Assembly (NCBI GenBank): GCA_905178155.1
Contig: CAJINV010000013.1
Span: 114,344 to 178,343 of the forward strand
Reading direction: 5' to 3'
Source: Amoebophrya sp. A120
Taxonomy: Eukaryota > Sar > Dinophyceae > Syndiniales > Amoebophryaceae
Length of the DNA: 64,000 nucleotides
In this document: positions 52,701 through 61,679 of the stretch, in pieces
Layout: every line of letters starts with the position of its first letter
Numbering within the stretch: position 1 is the stretch's first letter
Notes under the pieces: model-generated
Told to the model about the DNA's origin: nothing
Database searches by the model: none
Seen by the model: only the letters and a program-made list of their open reading frames with translations
Translations under genes and position numbers: made by a program

Positions 52701-53977
52701 GTATCGAAGCGCAAGGCCACTGATGTTGCAGGCGAGTATTGTGAGGGGCTTGCTTTGTCGAAACAGGGCTTGACTGTCTCCCATCTCGATCCGCTTGGCA
52801 TTTGATGACTCGTACCAGAGAAGCGACGACTCCACAGTCAATTTCACGAGTTCTTCACGAAACTCCCAATCTAAAGATCCAAAGATCACATCTTCGCCAA
52901 AATGTGGATAGATATCTCGGATGTTGTCTCCACACAAAAAACTAACCTTTCCAAGCATAGTCCTGGAACCCATACCCATTTATTCTAGATGTAGTGAAAA
53001 ATAAGTGTCATTGAAGCAGGCTGTCCCCGTATGCACGAATCTGCAATGGGAACGCGATCGGTCTGCAATCTTCAAGATGGTATTTAGTCATACATCAACA
53101 GCAGGCTTGATGATGATGCAAATCTTCAGTCACAGGGCTTGAAAGGGAAGTTTCTCCTCGCGGATATTTTTTCAACTAGGCACATGTCACCCAACTCAAA
53201 TCTACGACAACAACATCCACCGTCAAAAACCTCGTTATGCGCGTCGTCCGGAAGATAGTATTCATCCCAGGTATCATTTTCAGCTTCGCTATCATACACG
53301 ATATCTCCGGCGTCAACAGGGTAATGGAACTCATGATCGTTACTTTTTCGCAAGAAACTCAGGCTCCTTTCAGAGATGCGCTGCAAATGAGTGCGAGCAA
53401 AGTCGAGGGCTTGGTGAGCGCGACCGTCGAAGGCAACCTGAATTTCGCAATCTTTCTCTTCGTCAGCTATCTCGCCGATCGGAATCGGGAAGCGTCCATC
53501 CCATACTATGCATCTTTCTTCGTCCTGGAAAAATGTAGAAGTGCTGCTCGAGCTCATGGCTTTCTTTACATAGTTGGTCTCACCCTCAGCTTTCTTGCCA
53601 CGCCCATGGGGCCCGACAGATGTAGTCGCCACTGTAATTGGCTCGGATGCTTCTTCATCACAGCGTCCCGAAAAGCTGGAGCGAACTTTTTCGATGATTT
53701 CTGTTGGCAAAACAACTCCTTGACCAGCCAATGACTTTTGTGCACCGCTTCGAACTGCAACCAGGTGGGTCTTCACTTCGCGGAGCAAAATCTGTTTTTC
53801 GTCTCTTGGCACAATAATAGTTCCCAATGTGTTTCCGCCAAGATCGCTCACTTTCACTTGCTTGCAGGAAGCGTTTTCTAATACCTTCGCAGCTGGCTCT
53901 GTGTCGTGGGGAAAAAAAACGTTTCCTGTTCGCAGGTGAGCGTCGGCACCGAGGAATGCGTGAACACTAGGAGCCAT
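49701..53977 (-). CDS. DUF4116-repeat protein, tandem unit 2
   Basis: Exons 53977-53165, 52919-52383, 52139-50943 and 50600-49701 encode about 1,148 residues with the same domain order as unit 1 and high identity to it (start MAPSVHAFLGADAH versus MAPAVNALLGADAH). Exon 2 is exactly the same length (537 bp). The Cys cluster is kept (CSSCSLALL; ACLMQRYIQISDFCGDGEHV). An upstream in-frame ATG at 54035-54037 exists, but the downstream ATG matches unit 1 and is preferred. Ends TAA at nearly the same position as unit 1 (ARLSSRAT). Confidence 0.8.
50601..50942 (-). other. Unit 2 intron 3, complementary ends
   Basis: Same site as in unit 1 (after Tyr TAT, before His CAT). Starts GAAAGGAAGCGAAGCC; read inward from the other end GACAAGAAGAAGATCC. 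342 bp. Confidence 0.75.
52140..52382 (-). other. Unit 2 intron 2, in-phase 5-bp direct repeat
   Basis: ACTCA flanks both borders in matching codon phase (FN-S versus Y-S), so excision gives FNSENQTR, aligned with FSNPHSQTK of unit 3. 243 bp, no GT-AG. Confidence 0.8.
52920..53164 (-). other. Unit 2 intron 1, complementary ends
   Basis: Between CLVEKI and RDIYPHF. The direct repeat is ATCCG at both borders, whereas unit 1 has ATCCA at both. Ends AAACTTCCCTTTCAAGC and, read inward from the other side, AAACTAACCTTTCCAAGC can pair. 245 bp. Confidence 0.8.
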
Positions 53978-54624
53978 GCTGATAAGCCTTTTTCTATAGG
54001 ATGTGTGAAAGTAAAAGTCAATTATGTGTGTGAGCATTTGCTTCTGTAGTGACTAGCACAGCATACGGAGCGAGGCCACTGATGGGGTGTTACGTTTCTG
54101 ATCTGCGCATTGAGTTTTTGCCTCGCCTCACGACATTTGAATGGGATGCATCGGCGAGTCATATGCAAAGGCTCTTGCCAAAAAAGTTATGTGTTGCACC
54201 AAGGTGCTGGGTGCTCATTTTTGTCTAGGCAGGAGATTGTGACTTGATCATCGAAGATGCGCTGGACGTCGACGTCCTTTAATTTGGAAGCATCTTTTGA
54301 AGATCACACTTTTCACTACCCAATGGTCCAAGTACGCACCCGATTTATATTCTATTTTTATATTTATGATCAATGACAAATTTCTAGAGCTTACCGGGCA
54401 ACCAGAATTTTACTTTATTTCAGAAGCGTGATTGACGCGGCAACTTTACGATGTTCGGGCACTGAAACCGCACGAGAAAGCTTCAACACAAAATTCAACA
54501 ATTTCCGCAACAAAAAACAAAAGTTGGCTTTCAACAAGACCGAACAAACAGATCAGCACCGCCCAAACTACAAAAGGACATGGTTTATCTATTCAGCTGA
54601 AAGATGTCAAGTTTGAGTTTGAGC
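53978..54624. other. Upstream region of DUF4116 unit 2
   Basis: No gene. Homologous to the region upstream of unit 1 up to about 54600, then the similarity stops. Confidence 0.6.
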
Positions 54625-54716
54625 ACTAGATTCGAGGATTTTTCTGTCCAGCTGCAGTACTTTTTCTGCAATATCAGGGTAGTTGTCTGCCATCTCCGAG
54701 GAAAGAAATTTCAAGA
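54625..54716 (-). pseudogene. Fragment of a DUF4116 gene, exon 3
   Basis: About 90 bp closely match the exon 3 region of unit 1 at 45385-45470 (shared stretch CCGTCCAGCTGCAGTACTTT with one base different, then GAAAGAAATTTCAAGA). No flanking coding sequence follows, so it is a broken remnant, consistent with past unequal exchange in the array. Confidence 0.8.
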
Positions 54717-55037
54717 ATCAGCTTTTGAGAGGCCAACGAAAAAAAAAAACTGCTCTACTACCTCTGTGTACCGCACCCATAGTTGCGTAGGCTTCAATAC
54801 CTCTGTGTATCGCACCCACATTTGCGCAGTTTTGGTAACTATTTTGATGCCTCTCCGAGGCAATATTACACATTGTGATTCACCGATGCTTTGCTTGGCA
54901 GCTTGCGACCCAGTCGCAGAAGATCGCTCAAAATGATCCAAAACGTCTTGTCCAAGATGTGACCGCAGGAGGATCTCATTTACGCACAGGCCTCCGTCGC
55001 GCAGCCAAATTCGAGACCCACTAAGTACTGTGCTCAA
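54711..55037 (-). other. Open frame of uncertain status with a 32-bp repeat
   Basis: About 100 codons, partly protein-like (IWLRDGGLCVNEILLRSHLG). It contains two copies of a 32-bp unit (54759-54790 and 54798-54829; TACCTCTGTGTACCGCACCC). It could be a fragment of another gene. I do not recognise it. Confidence 0.3.
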
Positions 55038-56150
55038 GTCTCACTCACACAATTATCTATAATACTATTGGAAAAATTCTGGCGGGCGGGGGGGTGCAAG
55101 GTGCTAATAGAAATGCTGCTAGTAGAATCGTGCTAGCAGAAAAATGAGTACTAGTAGAAATCCTGCTAGTGTTTTTAGCGTGACAAAAACGCGAAGAAGG
55201 TACTAGTGACAGGCGCCACTAGTGAAGGCGCCCACTAGTAGAGGCACTAGTGACAAAAAGCCCGACTTTGGGGAAAGCGAAAACACTAGTGAGGAAACCC
55301 GCCAACGCAGCTCGGGCGAGAATCCCCGATGGAAACACAATAGACCAGCAAAAGCTCGCCCGGGCCGCCTGTCAAGGGGCCTCGGGCAGGGCACGGCGCC
55401 TGGGGCTGCGGTCTCCCCTTGCCGAACACTCTCTCGTAGATGTCTTCAGGCCGGGCTTCGTCGCATGCCGATGGGGCTTTTCGGCCTCGCCGGGGCTGCC
55501 CGATTTTGCATGCCCCGCGCCCTTTGGGCGACCGGGCGTGCTTCCGGTTCCTTTACGGCTCGCCTCCTCGGCCTATTTGGGCGCTTTTCCTTTCGTTTCC
55601 AGGGCTTTATTTTCCCTCTTCCCCGGGCGCGGGCTTAGGCCTGTCTACTTTTTTTGCGGCTGTCAGGTTTCTCACGAGAACCACCCGCAACGCCCGCCCT
55701 GCCTTCCCGCTGCCGCCCTGCCTGCTCTGCTTTGTCTTTGCTTGGCGCTAGCCGTGTTTCCTGTTTTTCGGCCGTCGGCGCGCTCTTTTCGTTCTCTTTC
55801 CTGTGATTAACCTCCCGGGCCTTCGAAAAGGGTCTTGGCACGCTCTCCGCAGGACCTGTTTGTGGCGGCTCGGACAGGGGCTAGGCTGTGCGCTCTCTAG
55901 CGCCCCCTGTGCCTCGCGGCCTTCTCTCTACCTGCACTTCTTTCGTTCCCGCCGACCGAGGGAGGTACGCCAGGGGCGCTGCTGTTTCTCTTTTTCGCCT
56001 GTTGTGCCAGCATGGTTTGAGGCTGTAGCGCTAGGCGCTACCCTGTAGGAACTTTCTCCCTCGCTCCCCCTTGCACCCCCTCGTCGCCGGGCCGGCGGGC
56101 GCGGAGCGCACGCCCGTTCTAGATAAGTACTGTGTTCAAGTCTTACTCAC
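55022..56150. mobile_element. 1.1-kb GC-rich insertion flanked by 27-bp direct repeats
   Basis: TAAGTACTGTG(C/T)TCAAGTC begins both flanking copies (55022-55048 and 56124-56150), which differ at two positions, both C/T. The interior (55049-56123) is much more GC-rich than its surroundings. Its left 200 bp contain nine CTAG motifs, mostly ACTAGT. Open frames on the + strand are Pro/Arg/Leu-rich and not convincing. It has no RT or transposase. It may be an unknown non-autonomous element or a segment from elsewhere. Confidence 0.5.
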
Positions 56151-56821
56151 CGCGAGAGAGGCATTGTATCTAGATCTGTTCATCGGCAGCACACATGATT
56201 TCAGTCATTGGAGATTTTTCATTTATGTAGCAACAACGCCACTGCTGGCGCTCGTCATATCTTTGCAAAACTTCCTCATTTCGAAAGACGCCTGTAATCA
56301 GAGGGGGCGCTTCTCGTGTGAAGCCAGCCGGCTCAGGAATGAACATAGCCGACGCGCCACGAACCGAGCAAAGGCGAAGCGATACACTTACATGGTTCGT
56401 TCCTATTTTGTCCTCGTATCTTCGTCATCATCCACATGCACTTTCTTTGCAATCAATCTTAGTTTCAGGGTCGGATGGAAATCATCATACACGTGTGAGC
56501 ACAGCCTTCAAAAGTCCTTCTTGATGCGTAATGACTAGAAAAGAAATGGCAGCACGTGCCAAGGTCGGGGTATATATAATGATCCACATGAGCTTGTTTC
56601 TTGTTGCGTAAAACTATTCTAAAACCATGCCAAGGTAAGATTATCTATCAGAAGGTATGTGTGGCGACTTTGGTACTGAAGTGTTCGGGCGTACTGTCAT
56701 GTGCAGGCGTACTGTCAGCACCACCAGTCACGGTTGCAGTCAGTCCCTCCTGTTCTGCTCGAGTAATGCGTCAACATGACCGACTGCGAGCACTGTTTTT
56801 GTCGAAGCCAAAAGCAGACTG
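56151..56821. other. Spacer downstream of DUF4116 unit 3
   Basis: No gene. Part (56340-56500) resembles the 3' spacers of the other units (GACGCGCCACG...GAGCAAAG). Confidence 0.5.
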
Positions 56822-59800
56822 CTAAGCACCTAGACCAAGTAAGAAGTAATAGAAATCGCGTCGCTCTTTTGCATTCTGGACCTGAGCTGCCTTCTCTGGG
56901 TTCATGTGCGTCCATGGAATGCGCAACCTGAGACACCTTGTCATAGGACTGTATTCGCTGCTAGTGTGCCAATTTATTTCAGGCACGCTGCATTTACGAT
57001 TCCTCTCAAAGATAGACCAATCTCCGGCGTAGTTGTTGCGCCCGTTCATACGGACAAGTTCGGTACAATGCATCAAACACAAACCCATCATATTTCCGAT
57101 TTCTAGTGGTTCGCCACACAAGTTGAGAAAGGCATCTTGAATCCGAGTCGAGTGGCGAACGGCTTTTGGAAACAGAAAATAGACTTCAGCTCCCCAGTCG
57201 GTTTCCTCTAGGCTTGTTAGCGCGTACTGTTCGGCATCTTCCCTCGACGAGTAGAAAACTGAGGCCTTATCGTCGATGTTCATGTGGACGAAAAACTCAA
57301 TGCAGAACGCCTGTGTCCGCTTCAGTCCGGTGATGATCGTGGAACTGGGTAGATTTTGTCGGCTCCTTCTCACCGCTTCGACGTAAAACTCACACTGCAC
57401 TATCGGATCGTTTTGCAACCAAGCAGGAACTTCATCAAGGCCGTTCAACGTTTTGCCCGGATTGTCCCGACCAACGAACGTGGCACGGAATTGCGGCAAG
57501 GCCGTGTAAAGCAGGGACGGAAAACGGTGCAAAAACGGCCGAACATCTTCTTGAGTCGCAAGCCCAAGTCGCATTGCAGCCTGCAGCAAGGCTGGATGGT
57601 CGGTGCAAATGCTATCATTCTTGATTTGGTCCCAAGGTGCTTTGACGGCGTAGCACAGCTCCCACGGGCAGGAGCCGGGTGTGTCAAGCTTCGCGGCGTG
57701 AGCGAGAATCATGCGCGCTGCGAGTTTGCTATGCACAATAGAGTGCTGGCCTCCTTATGTCTTTCGTCCAAATCATCTGGGTGCTTTTGTCTCTTAATTT
57801 TTTGTCATGATGCCCGACCGAAAAAAACGCTACCAAAGTTGTTCAGTACAAAATTCTTTTCGTCGCAGCTATGCATGGCCATGAATTTTTTATGCTAGTA
57901 CATGATCGGCCCTCGTCATTATGTTTGCAAGTAAAGACGAGAAAGACCCATTGGAAATAAAAAAACAGTTGAGCAGAACAAGGGGCCAGCTCTCTGTGCA
58001 TATTCACGGTCAGTTCGCAGGGATTGATGCGCGTCGTTCAAAGAGCCTCCCGACGCGATTGCGATAGCCACGCAATCTCGGTTCCCTTGGATTGCACCGT
58101 CTGCAAAGGCAAGGACCGTTCCATCAATCTTCAAAATTGGCAGCACAATCGCGGGGTCACCCTTTGATGTGTTTGGGGCAAACTGCAATAAAGACGGATA
58201 CGCTCGCAAAGCTCGCATGTGAAAATCGCACATACTCTTCGTCTGAAGTAACACTTTCTGCACATTTGTCGCGTCTGCGTTCCAGAATGCTTCCCTGCAA
58301 GCTCCTTCCATCAACTCAAGTACAAAGTCTGGGTCGGTGCGGAGATTTTCAGCCGCAAACAGCAGGGCATCGTGATTCTGAGAGACTGCCTCCTTCACGA
58401 TTGCACGGTTTCCACGAAGTCGCACGCTCGCGTGCTCGAGACATAATCCATCAAGCTGAACACAGCGCCGAACGATCTCTTCGTGATCACAAACAGCTTC
58501 CGACGGCGATTTTTGCAGTATGAGGCACGGAAGGTCCTCTGGCACATCGTCAAATTCCTCTTCTTGGAGATTTGCGAAGCGCTCCTCCAATACCGGACTG
58601 TGCTCACCCTCCGCGGTGGCCGGATAAATATGCTTCTGCTTGAAGCACACAGCATTGCAGATATGCTCGCCGTCTCCGCAAAAATCAGCAACGTGGATGT
58701 AGCGCTGCATAAGGCAAGCCGTTCGCCTGAGTGGCTCATAACGCACGTGCCAACTGCGAACTCGCGTATGGTAATGGTCTTTTATTGCGTCCACACGACA
58801 AGAGGAACAAAGGTAACGCTTGGATGACAGAGAATTACTAGTGGAGGCCACAGTCAAGCAGTTTCTGTCGCTTTCAGCTCCTTCCTCGCAAACACCAGAA
58901 CCACATTTCATGGCTGTCCCATCAACTTCAACATCGCTGCTCCAGGGCGAAGCGTAGATCGGTTTTCGACTATATGTTCCCGCTTCAGGAGGCACGGCCG
59001 TGACGCTCCTACACATGTTTGCGTCGTCGCTATTTAGTTTTGGCGGAGGTGTGGGAAGGTGCCAGTTTGTTCGCAAAACGGGACTTGGACCGCGAAACAT
59101 TTTCAGCAGTACGTCCACGTTATTGCGTATTTCGGCGTCCTGCACAAATCTTAGTGCGTACGGGTTCTGATGCAGGGCGATATCAACTATGGACGTGTCG
59201 ACTAGCTCTTGCGCACAATACTTTAGCGCGAGGCCATTAGACCGCACAGCGGTTTTCACCAGCTCCTTGGTTTGCGAGTGCGGGTTGGAGAACTTCAGCG
59301 CAGGGACACCGTCCACCATGGCTGCTGCAGTCACTACTTCTCGACAGTGTCGGTTCGGTTCGGGAGCATAACGTAGGACCCACGGTTTGTGCTCGACCGC
59401 CAGGCGAATCAGCTCCGTACAATGTCTAAGGTCTCCACACAGATACCTGTACGCCCAGCCGTTCTGCCGGATCGCGCACCGAGCGATTTCCGCATAAGTC
59501 AATGACTAACGAAGCTCGGCACTTGCAAAACGCAATGAGCGCCAATCAGCTTGCACTGCAACCTTGACGACTTCAGGATCTTGACGAAGTGCTGGAATAG
59601 CGTAGCGAAGTGCCAACCCATTGATCTCGCATGCTATGGTGGTAAGTTCTTTGCTCGTGCGAAAGAGAGATGAACTGCTCCCCATCTGAATGCGCTTCGG
59701 ATTCGAGGAATGCCTCCAGCGCATGGAAGCCTCCACTGAAAGCTTGGACAACTCCTCCCGGAACTCGAAATCTCCTGTGACGGGTTTCGGATCCACGCCG

Positions 59801-60642
59801 TGAGGGTACATTTCTTTAATTTTCAAGAGCAGACATCCTGTGCCATCATCATGGCAACAATCCCCGTGGTAGCTGTTTTGCGCCGCGAGTTCAAAATTGT
59901 CTGCGGCGTCGCCTCCCACGTAGCCATCCTCAGAGGCAATAGTGAAGTCTGAAACGGGTGGGTTTGCAAAAAGAGCTTGATTCCGGAGAAATTCCATGTC
60001 TTCATCGGATATGCGGAACAACCTCTCTTTCGCGTATTCAAGCGCCGCCTGTGCTCGGTCATCAAAAACCACCTGTATTTCTGTCAATTGGTCCTGGTCA
60101 TCGAAGCTCACTGGAATGTCGAAACGTCCGTCCCAGACGAGCCAAGTAGCCTTTCGCGATGAAGCTCTGTCTTCGTTGTCGGAGGCCGGGTCAAGTGGTT
60201 CTGCGAGCACGGACTCACCGGCGCCAGAAATGTGTTCACTACAAGCTTGAGGTCGTGCAACAGGGTCGGGCTCCTCCACTTGCGGCTGCGCCAGATCTTT
60301 GTCCTCATGAGCTGGAGATACCGGCGACCGATCCTTCTCATCAGCACCTTCCGAACTACCCGCAACAGTCCCTGCCACGCCTTTACGCTTGCGCATGACT
60401 TTTTGCTGGACCAATGCTCCTATTCCGACAAGCGAGCTCCGATCTGGCAAAACACTGGCAAGATGTTTTTTCACGTGCCGCAGCTGCACGTAATCAGTCG
60501 CAGATGGAACAAAAAGCTTGCTGATAGTGTTACCCGCAAGATTGTTGATTCTCAGGCACTTTGTACCTCCCGCAGTGCCAGAACCCTCATCCCACCGATC
60601 TGCCTCTGCCGGACCCGGAGGTTGTTGTTTCTTAGCGCGCAT
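56822..60642 (-). CDS. DUF4116-repeat protein, tandem unit 3, with an in-frame TAG
   Basis: Two exons, 60642-58000 and 57733-56822, about 1,184 residues. Introns 1 and 2 of units 1 and 2 are absent. Same order: ubiquitin-like segment (LAGNTISKLFVP...VKKHL), acidic linker, DUF4116 repeats (LALRYAIPALRQDPEVVKVA), Cys cluster (CSSCRVDAI; CLMQRYIHVADFCGDGEHIC), second repeat block, C-terminal domain. Start MRAKKQQPPG (60642) fits the paralogues; an upstream in-frame ATG at 60759 would add 39 residues. TAG at 59506-59508 falls between ASAELR and SLTYAEIARC, where paralogues have one Ser; the rest is intact. Either UAG is decoded or the copy has one nonsense mutation. Ends TAG. Confidence 0.75.
57734..57999 (-). 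other. Unit 3 intron 3, long complementary ends
   Basis: Same position as intron 3 of the other units. Starts with CACAGAGAGCTGGCCCC after GC... ; read inward from the other end CACAATAGAGTGCTGGCC. These ends pair with each other but are unrelated to the ends of the unit 1 and 2 introns. 266 bp. Confidence 0.8.
59506..59508 (-). other. In-frame TAG in DUF4116 unit 3
   Basis: Coding sequence is conserved with units 1 and 2 on both sides without gap. The codon replaces a serine of the paralogues (RSSL versus R*SL). Confidence 0.9.
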
Positions 60643-61679
60643 TGTCGGGCTCTGACCTCTGACACGAATGAAAACAATCAGGCGATTGATTGCCCTTGAG
60701 AAAAAAGCTCGCAACTGCCTAGCTATTGCAGAATAAAGTGGGAAAGCGCAGATGTACAAACCTGAACGTCGCTAAAAGTGGCTTATTTATCGGCGACCTT
60801 TTGTTGCAACATCATCTCCGTTCTCAAACAAAGATAGAGCAGCACGGTGGCTGAGTGTAAGTAATAATGGTGAGCGGAATATTGCTCGACTGGACGTTTT
60901 TGGGGAGAAAACTTGTTTGCAAGACACATGATGATGAATAAAACGCCTGATCACGATGTGGATGCGGGCGAGATAAATGCACAAGGATCCTTTGCTTGGG
61001 CAAAGAAATTAAGTGTTAATTATTAATAATGGATTAGGGCCTGTGCGGCGGGGAGATAGATCATGTAAAACATTGCATAACACGGGCTACAAAGAGCTGC
61101 GCATGATCAAAGCCAAACTGTAGCTTCTAGATCTATTCACCGGCCGCGGGGGCATGATCTCAGATGTTCGACATTTTTCATTCTCGATGCTTCCTTACCT
61201 CGAGAAATGACTCCAACCAGAGGACGCGCTCCGGGTGTGAAGCCTGCCATACCTCGGGCATGCACCTAGCCGACGCGCCACGGAATCAGGGTGGGAAATC
61301 GAGCAAAGACGAAACCATCTCGACAGTTTGTTTCATTTCAGTTTTCTTCCCTCGCATCAGAATTATCCACGTGCACAACTTGCGTTCAAATTTGTTCGTA
61401 GCTTCGTCTTGTTCTCTATCCTGTTGAAGTAAAACTATTATACAAGAATTGCGACTATAGAAACTGCCATCCGCTGAATGGAAATCTATCATCATCAAAG
61501 TTCTCGTTCGTATGCCGTAAGAAGCTGGTCTGAATCAGAGTTCTTGTCCTATATCGTGCAGCGCAAAGTCAAAGCTTGGTGGAAACAGATTGGACTGTAG
61601 TTTCGGCACAAGGCTGTCTGTGCCCGAACTGCGTCCATAATTCGGAACTTGCTCGTTTCTTCTTCCGTCGTCCGTGTGC
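60643..61679. other. Spacer between DUF4116 units 3 and 4
   Basis: No gene. 61272-61430 is homologous to the 3' spacers of units 1 and 2. Confidence 0.6.

Noticed and set aside
55222-55810. Pro/Arg-rich + strand frames in the GC-rich insertion
   Set aside because: Long frames are expected in GC-rich DNA, and there is no domain or supported start.
3269-59508. UGA read as tryptophan in this window
   Set aside because: I found no pair of long same-frame blocks separated only by TGA. The only TGA near a coding junction (about 29573) is explained by a frame change.
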